In this document: positions 17,878 through 26,212 of the stretch, in pieces
Layout of the letters: each line of letters starts with the position of its first letter
How positions within the stretch are numbered: the stretch's first letter is position 1
Assembly (NCBI RefSeq): GCF_023487995.1
Contig: NZ_JAMFKN010000001.1
Span: 62,001-126,000, forward strand
DNA: 64,000 bases
DNA from: Thermohalobaculum sediminis
Lineage (GTDB): Bacteria > Pseudomonadota > Alphaproteobacteria > Rhodobacterales > Rhodobacteraceae
Direction of reading: 5' to 3'
Position numbers and translations under genes: made by a program
The notes under the pieces: model-generated
What the model was told of the DNA's origin: nothing
Seen by the model: only the letters and a program-made list of their open reading frames with translations
The model's database searches: none

Positions 17878-19338
17878 TCAGCGCCTGCGCGCGACCGCGA
17901 GCAGGCCGTCGAGATCAAGGAAGGTCTCTAGGTGATCGGCCAGCGCATCCAGCGTCTCGTCGACTTCCGACTCGTAGCCGAGCCCGGAGGCCTCGGCGCC
18001 CAGCCGCTCGAGGAACCGCGCGCGGAAGGTGTCCGCCCCGAACAGCCCGTGCAGGTAGGCCCCGGCCACCCGCCCATCCGCGCTTGCCGCCCCTTCCTCG
18101 GCGCCGCCGACCCTGAACAACGGGCGGGCGCGGTCGGGTCCTTCCGTGCGGCCGATATGGATCTCGTAGCCGGTCACGCTCAGGCCCGTGGCGATCTCCA
18201 CCGCCTCGACGCGGGTGAGGGTCTTGTCGGGCGTCATCACCGTCTCGACGTCCAGCAGGCCCAGACCCTCGCTCGTACCGGGCGCGCCCTCGATGCCTTC
18301 CGGGTCGGCGATGGTCCGCCCCAGCATCTGATAGCCGCCGCAGATGCCCAGGATCCGCCCACCGCGGCGGCGATGCGCCGCAAGGTCGATGTCCCAGCCC
18401 TGCGCGCGGAGGAACGCCAGATCCCCCCGCGTCGACTTCGAACCCGGCAGGATCACGAGGTCCGTATCCCCCGGCAGCGCCTCGCCGGGGCGGACCATGA
18501 CGACCGAGACGCCGGGCTCGAGCTTCAGCGGATCGAGATCGTCGAAATTCGCGATCCGCGAGAACAGCGGCACGGCGATCTTTACGCGGCCCCCGGCGCT
18601 GCCCGCGCGGATGTCCGCGGCATCCTCGGCCGGCAGGCGGTGGGCGCCGGGAAACCATGGCACGACGCCGAAGCCGCGCCAGCCCGTGGCCTCGGCGATC
18701 ATCGCATAGCCGTCGTCGAACAGTGAAACATCGCCTCGGAACTTGTTAATAAGAAAACCTTTTATCCGTTCCTCATCCTCGGGTGGCAGCACCGCCTTCG
18801 TGCCCACGACCTGCGCGATCACGCCGCCCCGGTCGATGTCGCCCGCAAGGATCACCGGCACGCCTGCGGCCTCGGCAAAGCCCATGTTGGCGATGTCGCC
18901 CACGCGCAGGTTGACCTCGGCCGGGCTGCCCGCGCCCTCGACCAGCACGAGGTCGGCCTCGGCCCCGATCCGGGCAAAGCTGTCGAGCACCGCCGCCAGA
19001 AGCTGCGGCTTCAGCCGCGCATAGTCGCGCGCCATCGCGTGAGTGAGCCGCCGCCCCTGCACCACCACCTGCGCGCCCTTCTCCGACTCGGGCTTGAGCA
19101 GCACCGGGTTCATGTGGACGCTCGGCTCGACTTGGGCGGCGCGCGCCTGCAGGGCCTGCGCCCGGCCGATCTCGCCGCCATCGGCCGTGACGGCGGCGTT
19201 GTTCGACATGTTCTGGGGCTTGAACGGCCGAACCTTCAATCCACGCCGCAGGAAAGCACGGCAAAGACCCGCGACGAGGACGGATTTTCCGACATTCGAG
19301 CCGGTGCCCTGGATCATCAGCGCGGGCGGGCGCGTCAT
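17878..19338 (-). CDS. cobQ: Cobyric acid synthase (glutamine-hydrolysing)
   Basis: The 486-residue enzyme amidates side chains b, d, e and g of adenosylcobyrinic acid a,c-diamide. The N-terminal ATP-binding domain shows [20 protein letters not shown] and the [20 protein letters not shown] motif. The C-terminal glutamine amidotransferase domain shows the nucleophile elbow [12 protein letters not shown], with Cys near residue 328, and the HGLF histidine. The ATG at 19338 overlaps the cobP stop by 4 bp, so it is translationally coupled; a longer upstream frame is a shadow of cobP. It is the last cobalamin gene of the minus-strand arm. Confidence 0.95.
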   Translation of the reverse strand: MTRPPALMIQGTGSNVGKSVLVAGLCRAFLRRGLKVRPFKPQNMSNNAAVTADGGEIGRAQALQARAAQVEPSVHMNPVLLKPESEKGAQVVVQGRRLTHAMARDYARLKPQLLAAVLDSFARIGAEADLVLVEGAGSPAEVNLRVGDIANMGFAEAAGVPVILAGDIDRGGVIAQVVGTKAVLPPEDEERIKGFLINKFRGDVSLFDDGYAMIAEATGWRGFGVVPWFPGAHRLPAEDAADIRAGSAGGRVKIAVPLFSRIANFDDLDPLKLEPGVSVVMVRPGEALPGDTDLVILPGSKSTRGDLAFLRAQGWDIDLAAHRRRGGRILGICGGYQMLGRTIADPEGIEGAPGTSEGLGLLDVETVMTPDKTLTRVEAVEIATGLSVTGYEIHIGRTEGPDRARPLFRVGGAEEGAASADGRVAGAYLHGLFGADTFRARFLERLGAEASGLGYESEVDETLDALADHLETFLDLDGLLAVARRR

Positions 19339-19850
19339 CGCGGCGTGCCCTTCAGCGTGAGCGGCAAGCCCGCCGCCACGAATTCGACATGGCCCGCGAC
19401 GGCCGCGATGCGCTGGTTGAGCCGCCCTTGCTCGTCGCGGAAGGCGCGGCCCAGCTCGTTCATCGGCGCCAGCCCCATCCCGATCTCGTTCGACACCAGC
19501 ACGATGCGGCCCGGCGCCAGCTCCATCGCCGCGATCAGGCGCGCCGTCTCGGCCCCCGGCTCGCGGCCGTGATGCATGACGTTCGACAGCCACAGCGTGA
19601 GACAGTCGATCAGCAGCGTCGTCCCCTCGGCCGCATGGGCGCGCACGGCGTCCGCAAGGTCCAGCGGCTCCTCGACCACAAGCCAGCTCTCGCCCCGCTC
19701 GGCCCTGTGCCGGGCGATGCGGGCCTCCATCTCGAGGTCGAGCGCCTCGGCGGTGGCGACGAACACATGCGGGGGCGTCGCCGCCAGCGACAGGGCTCGG
19801 GCCGATTTGCCCGAACGCGCCCCCCCCAGAACAAGCGATATATCAGCCAT
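19335..19850 (-). CDS. cobP: Adenosylcobinamide kinase / guanylyltransferase
   Basis: The 171-residue bifunctional enzyme (CobP, called CobU in enteric bacteria) phosphorylates adenosylcobinamide and attaches GMP. The P-loop [15 protein letters not shown] is at the N-terminus. The [21 protein letters not shown] block and [11 protein letters not shown] with [11 protein letters not shown] are typical; the histidine in [11 protein letters not shown] is the probable GMP-accepting residue. ATG 19850 is chosen because the protein begins directly with the P-loop strand. It overlaps cobC upstream by 8 bp and cobQ downstream by 4 bp. Confidence 0.94.
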   Translation of the reverse strand: MADISLVLGGARSGKSARALSLAATPPHVFVATAEALDLEMEARIARHRAERGESWLVVEEPLDLADAVRAHAAEGTTLLIDCLTLWLSNVMHHGREPGAETARLIAAMELAPGRIVLVSNEIGMGLAPMNELGRAFRDEQGRLNQRIAAVAGHVEFVAAGLPLTLKGTPR

Positions 19851-20376
19851 GAACGGGCGACTTCTCATGTGCGAAGGTCAGCGGCACGGCATAGGGGATC
19901 GGCTCGGCGAACACCGTCTCGAAGCCTGCGCCGGTCAGGATCATCCGCGCGGCCCGGATCGGCCCCGCATGGGTCACGAACACCGCCCCCTCGGGCGCGC
20001 GGGCCAGCACCGCCGCCACCCGGGCATGGAGCGCGGCGAAACTCTCGCCCCCCGGCGGCGCCACCCGCCAGGGGTCGGCCGCCCAGGGGTCGCTCGCGGC
20101 GCGGTCGATCGCCTCCCAGGCGCGCCCTTCCCAGGCCCCGAAGTCGAGCTCCATCAGCTCCGGCTCGGTCACCGCCGCCACGCCGTCCCGCGCGGCCAGC
20201 GCCTCGGCCAACCCCCGGCAGCGCGTGGCGGGGCTCGTCAGCACCGCCCGCGCGCGGGGTGTGGCCGCGAGCGCCGCCGCGATCTCGGCCCCGGCCCCCG
20301 GCCCCGGCCCGAGGTCGAGCCGCCCGTAACAGATGCCGGGCGCCACGTCGGGCCGGGGGTGGCGCAGGAAGATCAT
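19843..20376 (-). CDS. cobC: Histidine phosphatase, probable alpha-ribazole phosphatase
   Basis: The 177-residue protein begins with the phosphoglycerate-mutase-type catalytic motif FLRHPRP, in which the usual RHG is RHP. It has the second arginine in LTSPATRCRGLAEAL, the acid in ELDFGAWEGRAWEAI and the catalytic histidine in FVTHAGPIRAARM. The position between cobS and cobP supports removal of phosphate from alpha-ribazole phosphate or adenosylcobalamin phosphate. ATG 20376 overlaps the cobS stop by 4 bp. A general phosphatase of the same fold is the alternative; the context makes cobC more likely. Confidence 0.82.
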   Translation of the reverse strand: MIFLRHPRPDVAPGICYGRLDLGPGPGAGAEIAAALAATPRARAVLTSPATRCRGLAEALAARDGVAAVTEPELMELDFGAWEGRAWEAIDRAASDPWAADPWRVAPPGGESFAALHARVAAVLARAPEGAVFVTHAGPIRAARMILTGAGFETVFAEPIPYAVPLTFAHEKSPVHG

Positions 20377-21122
20377 GCGCCCACCCATGCCGCGCAAAGG
20401 ACCAGCATCGCCGCCGTCTCGGCCAGCGAGGCGATGGCACCATAGCCGTCGCCGGTCATGCCGCCGACCCGGCGCGCCATCAGCCGCACGACCAGCGCCA
20501 TCGCGGCCAGCGCCGCCAGCAGCGCGCCGATGCCGGCCATCCCCCCGGCAGCGGCCACGACCAGCCCGAGCCCCAGCGCCAGCGCCATGCCGGGCGCATC
20601 GGCCCCCTGCCCCAGCATCCGGCCCAACCCGTCCGGCCGCGCAGGCGTGACCAAGGCGCTTGCCGGCACCATCACGGCGCGGGCCACGGTCGCGGCGATC
20701 ACCAGCGCCACCGCCCCGTCGGCGGGCGCCACCGGTGCCAGCGCGGCCCATCGCAGGCCGACCGAAAGGCCGATAGCCAGAGCCGCATAGCTCCCGATCC
20801 TCGAGTCGCGCATGATCTCGAGCGCGCGCTCGGCGCTCGCGCCCCCGCCCAGCCCGTCGGCCACGTCGCCCAGCCCGTCCTCGTGCATCCCGCCGGTTGC
20901 CAGCAGCATGGCCGCCAGCGCCAGCCCCGCCGCCACGGCGCCCGGCAGCACGGCGCCCGAAGCCCACCAGACGCCCGCGCCTATCAGCCCCACAGCCGCC
21001 CCCGCGACGGGGAAGAACGGCAGGGCCGCGCGCAGCCGCCCCTCCTCCCAGCCCGGATCGGGCACGGGCAGGCGGGTGAGGAACTGCAGGGCACTCAGCA
21101 GGCGGGCGAGAGCGGACGGCAT
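20373..21122 (-). CDS. cobS: Adenosylcobinamide-GDP ribazoletransferase (cobalamin synthase)
   Basis: The 249-residue integral membrane enzyme joins adenosylcobinamide-GDP to alpha-ribazole (phosphate), closing the nucleotide loop. It is the CobV of the aerobic nomenclature. Family motifs are LLSALQFLTRLPVP at the N-terminus, FFPVAGAAVGLIGAG, the metal-binding GGMHEDGLGDVADGLGGG and the DSRIGSYAALAI segment. Five or six hydrophobic helices are visible. It begins 1 bp after the cobT stop and overlaps cobC by 4 bp. Confidence 0.93.
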   Translation of the reverse strand: MPSALARLLSALQFLTRLPVPDPGWEEGRLRAALPFFPVAGAAVGLIGAGVWWASGAVLPGAVAAGLALAAMLLATGGMHEDGLGDVADGLGGGASAERALEIMRDSRIGSYAALAIGLSVGLRWAALAPVAPADGAVALVIAATVARAVMVPASALVTPARPDGLGRMLGQGADAPGMALALGLGLVVAAAGGMAGIGALLAALAAMALVVRLMARRVGGMTGDGYGAIASLAETAAMLVLCAAWVGA

Positions 21123-21123
21123 C

Positions 21124-22176
21124 TCAGCCCTCGCGCCCCGAGATGCCAGCGCTCTGGAAGGTCGCCATCTCGGCCAGCATCCGCGCGGCCGCCCGCAGGA
21201 TCGGCAGCGCCAGCAACGCCCCGGTGCCCTCGCCCAGCCGCATGTCGAGGTCGAGCACGGGCTCCACCCCCAGATGCGCCAGCATCAGGCGGTGGCCGGG
21301 CTCGCGGCTGCGATGGGCAAAGATGCAGGACGCCCGCGCCTCGGGCCGCGCGGCCAGCGCGACCATCGCCGCGGCCGTCGAGATGTAGCCGTCCACCAGC
21401 ACCGCCGCGCCGCCCGAGGCCGCGCCGATCACCGCCCCCGCCATCGCCGCGATCTCGAGCCCGCCGAAGGCCGCCAGCGCCTCGACCGGCCCCAGCCGCC
21501 CGGGCCGCCGCGCCGCCGCGCGCTCGAGGATCGCGACCTTGCGCGCCACCCCTTCCGCGTCGAGCCCCGCCCCCGGCCCGGCCAGCGGCGCCAGCGGCAG
21601 GCCATCGACCGCATGGGCAAGCAGCGCGGCCGACGAGGTGTTGCCGATCCCCATCTCGCCCAGCGCGATGACCCGCACGCCGCGCTCTGCCGCCTCGCGC
21701 GCGAGTCCTGCACCGAAATCGAGCGCGGCCAGCACCTCGTCACGCGTCAGCGCGTCCTCGGTCGCGGCATTGCGCGTGCCGCGGCGGATGCCCGCGCGGA
21801 TCAGCCCCGGCGCGTCAGGCAGGTCCGAGGCCACGCCCGCGTCGATCACCCGCACCTCCGCTCCAGCCGCGCGGGCGAACACGTTCGCGGCCGCCCCGCC
21901 GGCGAGGAAATTCAGCACCATCTGCGCGGTGACTTCCGATGGCCAGGCCGAGACCCCCTCGGCCACGATGCCGTGGTCGGCCGCGAAGATCATCAGCTCC
22001 GCCGGATCGGCCTGCGGGTCCTCGCGCCGCTGCGCCACGCCCAACGCGACCGCGAGATCCTCGATCCTGCCCAGCGATCCGGGGGGCTTGGTCTTGGCGT
22101 CGATGCGCGTGGCGATGCGGGCGGCAAGCCCCTCGGGCACCGGCGAGCTGGCGAGGCGCTGCAGCATCTCAGTCAT
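21124..22176 (-). CDS. cobT: Nicotinate-nucleotide-dimethylbenzimidazole phosphoribosyltransferase
   Basis: The 350-residue enzyme makes alpha-ribazole phosphate from the lower-ligand base and nicotinate mononucleotide. Motifs include TKPPGSLGRIEDLAVALG near residue 30, MIFAADHGIVAEGVSAWPSE, NFLAGGAAANVFA, LGEMGIGNTSSAA and the C-terminal LRLGEGTGA-type block with the catalytic Glu (DMRLGEGTGALLALP). Length is normal. It overlaps the DUF1636 gene by 8 bp. It heads the nucleotide-loop part of the arm (cobT-cobS-cobC-cobP). Confidence 0.95.
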   Translation of the reverse strand: MTEMLQRLASSPVPEGLAARIATRIDAKTKPPGSLGRIEDLAVALGVAQRREDPQADPAELMIFAADHGIVAEGVSAWPSEVTAQMVLNFLAGGAAANVFARAAGAEVRVIDAGVASDLPDAPGLIRAGIRRGTRNAATEDALTRDEVLAALDFGAGLAREAAERGVRVIALGEMGIGNTSSAALLAHAVDGLPLAPLAGPGAGLDAEGVARKVAILERAAARRPGRLGPVEALAAFGGLEIAAMAGAVIGAASGGAAVLVDGYISTAAAMVALAARPEARASCIFAHRSREPGHRLMLAHLGVEPVLDLDMRLGEGTGALLALPILRAAARMLAEMATFQSAGISGREG

Positions 22177-22576
22177 CGAACCGCGGCACGGCAGGCTTCG
22201 TCGCCAGTGCCGGCAGCCGCGCGATGAAATGGCCCTTCACGCCCTGCGGCCATTGCCTGAATGGCACCTGCCCGGTCTCGCTTTCGCGGTGGAGGGCTGC
22301 GTACTCGACCACCGCCTCGGCGGCCTCGCGCCCCGGCACGAACTGGCCCAGGACATAGGTGATCTTGCCGTCGGCCATCACCGCGGTGTTGCAGTGGCGC
22401 TCGCAGCCCATCAGGCACGAGGTGCGCCGCACCTCGACCCCCTCGCGTCCGGCGGCGAGGCGCTCGACCTCGGACGCGAGGATCTCGCCCCCGGTGCGGC
22501 CACAGGGCGCGGTCTTGTCCTCGACGGAATAGCGACAGGTATCGCAGACGACGATGGTGGTCTTTGGCAGGCTCAT
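22169..22576 (-). CDS. DUF1636-type cysteine-rich metal-binding protein of cobalamin clusters
   Basis: The 135-residue protein has a conserved cysteine set: CDTCRY at residues 10-15, an APCGRTGG cysteine, and a second group CLMGCERHC near residue 60. This layout resembles thioredoxin-fold 2Fe-2S proteins and the DUF1636 family that accompanies cobalamin genes. I infer metal or iron-sulfur binding. Its role in cobalt supply or electron transfer to the corrin pathway is not established. The second of two adjacent ATG codons (22576) sits at better spacing from GGGG. It is the first gene of the minus-strand arm. Confidence 0.75.
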   Translation of the reverse strand: MSLPKTTIVVCDTCRYSVEDKTAPCGRTGGEILASEVERLAAGREGVEVRRTSCLMGCERHCNTAVMADGKITYVLGQFVPGREAAEAVVEYAALHRESETGQVPFRQWPQGVKGHFIARLPALATKPAVPRFDD

Positions 22577-22882
22577 CATTTCCCCGGCATGGCGCGCCCC
22601 GTGCGGCCGGGCGCGACCTTGGGCCAGTGGCGCGCGGCCTGTAAAGCGGTTTCGCGACACCCCATGCGCCGATGTCGCCCGCCCGCCCCGATGCGGCGCT
22701 TTTTCGTTTGAGCCCCCGCCCGGCGGCGCGTAAGCAGGGGCATGAACAGCGCACCCGGCGGACGGGGGCGGAGCGGATTCGGGACCGGCGCCGACCCAAG
22801 ACGGGGGTGTCACCCGGGGCTGTTCGGAGAAGGGTGCCATGCGCCCGCCCGTCCTGTCGGCCCACGTCAGGAGGGGACCCAC
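22577..22882. promoter_or_regulatory. 306-bp divergent control region of the cobalamin cluster
   Basis: This gap separates the starts of the two cobalamin arms and must hold both promoters. A cobalamin riboswitch would be expected here, but I could not fit a complete one on either strand. On the minus strand CGAATCCGCTCCGCCCCCG (around 22762-22780) resembles the core AATCC...GCCCCCGC segment, but the neighbouring conserved blocks and the B12 box are not convincing. On the plus strand GTCAGGAG resembles part of a B12 box but is well explained as the ribosome-binding site of the next gene. Confidence 0.4.
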
Positions 22883-23077
22883 GTGAAGAAGCTCGCCGCC
22901 ATCCTTGCCGCCCTGCCCGCCACCGCCCTGGCCCATCCCGGCCATTACGCCGAGGCCGCGGGCCACAGCCACTGGCTCGCGCTGGGCACGTTGAGCCTCG
23001 CAGGCCTGATCGCCGCCATCGGCGTCTTCCGCGCCGTCCGCCGCGCCCGCAAGGACCGCCGGGCGGAGAGCCGCTGA
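22883..23077 (+). CDS. Small exported/membrane protein with HPGH motif, 64 residues
   Basis: The protein starts at GTG 22883, which has AGGAGG 8 bp upstream. It begins with a signal-like segment (KKLAAILAALPATALA), then HPGHYAEAAGHSHW, then one membrane helix (LALGTLSLAGLIAAIGVF) and a basic tail. The HPGH just after the signal recalls the mature N-terminus of HupE/UreJ metal permeases, and the six-residue-spaced histidines look metal-binding. It overlaps cbiX by 1 bp (TGATG). A role in cobalt or nickel handling is inferred from context. The family may be the one databases call DUF6732, which I cannot confirm. Confidence 0.7.
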   Translation: MKKLAAILAALPATALAHPGHYAEAAGHSHWLALGTLSLAGLIAAIGVFRAVRRARKDRRAESR

Positions 23078-24240
23078 TGTCCCGCATCGGGGTGATGGTC
23101 TGTGGCCACGGCTCGCGCTCGCAGGCTGCGGTCGACGAGTTCGCCGTGGTGGCCGAGCGGCTGAGGCCGCTCCTGCCCGGCTGGCCGGTCGAATACGGGT
23201 ATCTCGAATTCGCGAACCCGGTGATCCGCGACGGGCTCGACCGGCTGCGCGAGCAGGGCTGCGACCACATCCTGGCCGTGCCGGGGATGCTGTTCGCGGC
23301 GATGCACGCGAAGAACGACATCCCCTCGGTGCTCAACACCTATGCCGCGCAGCACGGCATCAGGGTGCAGTATGGCCGCGAGCTTGGCGTCGATCCCAAG
23401 ATGGTGGCGGCAGCGGGCGCGCGCGTGCGCGCGGCGGTCGAGCAGGCCAACCGCGACCTTGGCGAGGTGCCGCTGTCGGACACCTGCCTCGTTGTGATCG
23501 GGCGCGGCGCGTCGGACCCGGACGCGAATTCCAACGTCTCGAAGATCACGCGCCTCCTGTGGGAGGGGATGGGCTTCGGCTGGGCCGAGACCGGCTATTC
23601 CGGCGTGACCTTCCCACTGGTCGAGCCCTGTCTGGAGCGCGCCGCGCGGCTGGGATTCCGGCGGATCGTGGTCTTCCCCTACTTCCTGTTCACCGGGATC
23701 CTGATCGACCGCATCTACGGCTTCACCGACACCGTGGCGCGGGCCTATCCCTTCATCCAGTTCGTGAAGGCAGGCTACCTCAACGACCACCCGCAGGTGA
23801 TCGCGACCTTCGCCGAGCGGGTGACCGAGATCCTGGAGGGCCAGAACGCCATGAACTGCGCGATGTGCAAGTATCGCGCGCAGGTGCTGGGCTTCGAGGC
23901 CGAGGTCGGTCTGCCGCAGGAAAGCCACCACCACCATGTCGAGGGGCAAGGGGCGTCCGCGCCCGGCTCGAACGTCGCGGACTGCCCGCTGTGCGACACC
24001 TTCTGCACCGGCGCCTGCCGGCTGGCGATGGAGGATGCGGGGCATGGTCACGGGCATGGTCACGGGCATGATCACGACCATCCGCATGACCATGACCACC
24101 CGCATGATCACGGCCACGACCATGGGCACGACCATGGGCACCACCATGTCCACGACCACCACCACCCGCCCTATCCCCACGCGAAGCACCCGCTGGGACC
24201 CGAGAGCGTGCGAAAGTACCTGAAGGGCACGCGCGAGTGA
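23077..24240 (+). CDS. cbiX: Sirohydrochlorin/precorrin cobaltochelatase, CbiX type, with Cys motifs and His-rich tail
   Basis: The 387-residue protein has two chelatase halves. The first carries VCGHGSRSQAAVDEF with the catalytic His near residue 9; the second carries VIGRGASDPDANSNVSKI. This matches long CbiX proteins. After residue 250 it has CAMCKYR and later CPLCDTFCTGAC, possible iron-sulfur or metal sites. A tail of about 45 residues is dominated by His-Gly and His-Asp pairs (24032-24175), which probably stores or buffers cobalt. It would insert cobalt into the early corrin precursor. ATG 23077 overlaps the previous stop. A 388-bp gap separates it from the next cobalamin gene. Confidence 0.88.
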   Translation: MSRIGVMVCGHGSRSQAAVDEFAVVAERLRPLLPGWPVEYGYLEFANPVIRDGLDRLREQGCDHILAVPGMLFAAMHAKNDIPSVLNTYAAQHGIRVQYGRELGVDPKMVAAAGARVRAAVEQANRDLGEVPLSDTCLVVIGRGASDPDANSNVSKITRLLWEGMGFGWAETGYSGVTFPLVEPCLERAARLGFRRIVVFPYFLFTGILIDRIYGFTDTVARAYPFIQFVKAGYLNDHPQVIATFAERVTEILEGQNAMNCAMCKYRAQVLGFEAEVGLPQESHHHHVEGQGASAPGSNVADCPLCDTFCTGACRLAMEDAGHGHGHGHGHDHDHPHDHDHPHDHGHDHGHDHGHHHVHDHHHPPYPHAKHPLGPESVRKYLKGTRE

Positions 24241-24628
24241 CGACGCGCGGCTCCATCGGGCCTCGCGCGGCGCGTCCGGCCACAGGCCATGGCGGTAAGG
24301 CTGATGCCCCGGCGCGGCAACCGGGAACTCCCGGGGTCGAGCCGGGGGATCCGACGACACCAATAAGGCCCCGGCTCGAGGCCGGGGCAGCGGCGAGGCT
24401 CGCACAGCATCTCCGCGGGCGTCCATCGGCCACGCCGGGCGCGATCGCCGAACGCCGCGACTTCGATTTCTCCACCGCTGCCCCGGGCCTGACCCGGCGC
24501 CTCGGACCAAGCGCCGCTCCTCGGGGCCCGACCCAGCGCCGCCCGCCAGCCGCCGCTGCCCCGGGCTTGACCCGGGGCCTCCCGGGCCTCGCGCCCGGCG
24601 CGCGCCGAAACGCACCCCGGCCAGCGCC
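24241..24628. repeat. 388-bp intergenic region filled with REP-like GC palindromes
   Basis: No gene is visible here. At least four copies of the dispersed element can be recognised. They are a degenerate one around 24316-24350, a stem-loop at 24367-24393 (GGCCCCGGCTCGAGGCCGGG and on), a copy at 24477-24505, and a near-consensus copy at 24555-24586 starting GCTGCCCCGGGCTTGACCCG. The copies occur in both orientations. They separate cbiX from the cobH fusion gene and could cause mRNA stabilisation or partial termination inside the cobalamin arm. Confidence 0.6.
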
Positions 24629-26212
24629 ATGACGCGGCTGTTCGACAGCGTGCTGATCGTCGACTGGTCGTCGGCGGCCACCCCCGCGCGGGGCGCGAAC
24701 AGCATCTGGCTGGCGCTGGCGCGCGACGGCGCGCTCGTCCGCCACGAGAACCCCGCCACGCGGGCCGAGGCTGTCGAACTGATCGCGGACATCCTCGCAG
24801 CCGAGGCCGATGCGGGGCGGCGCATCCTCGCAGGCTTCGACTTTCCGCTGGGCTACCCGCGCGGCACCGCCCGTGCCGTGGCAGGGGCCGATGGCTGGCG
24901 CGCGCTGTGGGACCACCTCGCCGACGGGATCGAGGACGGCCCCGGCAATGCCAACAACCGCTTCGTGCTCGCGGCCGCGCTCAACGCGCGCTTCCCGGGC
25001 GAGGGGCCGTTCTGGGGCCGCCCGCGGACCCACGACCTGGCCGCGCTGCCCGAGCGCAAGCCGGCCCGCCACCCCGCGCACCCGCCCGAGCGCCGGGCCG
25101 TCGAGCGAGTCTGCCCGCGCACGCAACCCGTTTGGAAGCTCTACACGACGGGCGCCGTGGGCGGGCAGGTGCTGACCGGCATCCCGGCGCTTGCCCGCCT
25201 GCGCGCTGACCCGCGGCTGGCCGGGCGTTGCGCGGTCTGGCCCTTCGAGGGCGGAATGGCGGTGCCCGATGCACCCGTGGTGATCGCCGAGATATACCCC
25301 TCGCTGCTCGACCGCGAGATCCGCGCGGCGCGGCGAGCGGACGAGCCGCTCGATGCCGCGCAGACCCGTGTCACGGCGCTCGCCTATGCCGGGCTCGACC
25401 GCGCGGGGGGGCTTGCGGCCCTGTTCGCGGGCGCGCCGGGGCTCGATGCCGACACCCGCGCCGCGGCCGAGACCGAGGAGGCCTGGATCCTCGGCGTCGG
25501 TCACGAGGCCGCGTTGCGCGAGGCTGCCCGCGGGCTCGCGCCCGCGCCCGCCGTCATCCCCTTCCCCCGCCGTGCGGCGCTGCGCTACGAGCGCGACCCG
25601 CACGCCATCTACCGTCAGTCCTGGGCGACCGTCCGCGCCGAGACGCGGCTGGACCATCTGCCCGCGGACCTCCACGACGTCGCCATCCGCATGGTCCATG
25701 CCTGCGGCATGACCGATGTTCCCAGCCGGCTGGCCTGGTCGGACGATGTCGCGGCCTCGGCCCGCTCCGCGCTGGCCGCGGGTGCTCCGATCCTGTGCGA
25801 CGCGGGCATGGTGGCGCAGGGCATCGTCGCCGCCCGCCTGCCGGCCAGGAACCCGGTGGTCTGCACGCTCGACGACCCCGCCGCGGCGTCGCTGGCGGCC
25901 GAGATCGGCAACACGCGCTCGGCCGCAGCCGTGCGGCTGTGGCGCGAGCGGATCGCGGGCGCGGTCGTGGCCATCGGCAACGCGCCCACGGCGCTGTTCC
26001 ACCTTCTGGAACTGCTCGACGAGGGCTGGCCGCGCCCTGCCGCGATCATCGGCCTGCCGGTGGGCTTCGTGGGCGCGGCAGAATCGAAGGCCGAGCTTGC
26101 CCGCGACCCACGCGGCGTGCCGTTCCTTACGCTGCGCGGCCGGCGCGGCGGCTCGGCCATGGCGGCGGCGGCGGTCAACGCGCTGGCCGCGGGACTGGAG
26201 GCACCCCGATGA
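24629..26212 (+). CDS. cobH: Fusion of an unassigned RNase-H-like domain with precorrin-8X methylmutase (CobH)
   Basis: Residues from about 319 to 527 are CobH, which moves the C11 methyl to C12 to give hydrogenobyrinic acid. YERDPHAIYRQSWATVRAE, LPADLHDVAIRMVHACGM with the catalytic His, DAGMVAQGI and GLPVGFVGAAESKAEL are diagnostic. CobH alone is about 210 residues, so the first 318 residues are extra. That part begins SVLIVDWSSAATPARGANSI and has AGFDFPLGYPRG near residue 68 and NANNRF near residue 107. Alternating strands with acidic residues resemble RNase-H/actin-like folds such as DUF429. I cannot assign a function. The stop overlaps cobL by 4 bp. Confidence 0.88.
   Translation: MTRLFDSVLIVDWSSAATPARGANSIWLALARDGALVRHENPATRAEAVELIADILAAEADAGRRILAGFDFPLGYPRGTARAVAGADGWRALWDHLADGIEDGPGNANNRFVLAAALNARFPGEGPFWGRPRTHDLAALPERKPARHPAHPPERRAVERVCPRTQPVWKLYTTGAVGGQVLTGIPALARLRADPRLAGRCAVWPFEGGMAVPDAPVVIAEIYPSLLDREIRAARRADEPLDAAQTRVTALAYAGLDRAGGLAALFAGAPGLDADTRAAAETEEAWILGVGHEAALREAARGLAPAPAVIPFPRRAALRYERDPHAIYRQSWATVRAETRLDHLPADLHDVAIRMVHACGMTDVPSRLAWSDDVAASARSALAAGAPILCDAGMVAQGIVAARLPARNPVVCTLDDPAAASLAAEIGNTRSAAAVRLWRERIAGAVVAIGNAPTALFHLLELLDEGWPRPAAIIGLPVGFVGAAESKAELARDPRGVPFLTLRGRRGGSAMAAAAVNALAAGLEAPR

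Noticed and set aside
22860-22885. B12-box-like GTCAGGAGGGGACC on the plus strand
   Set aside because: AGGAGG at 8 bp before GTG 22883 is explained as a ribosome-binding site, and the upstream conserved core of a cobalamin riboswitch was not found on this strand. A covariance search is still worthwhile.
23940-24180. Repetitive DNA at the end of cbiX as an independent satellite
   Set aside because: It is in frame and encodes the His-rich tail of the chelatase, so it is coding sequence.
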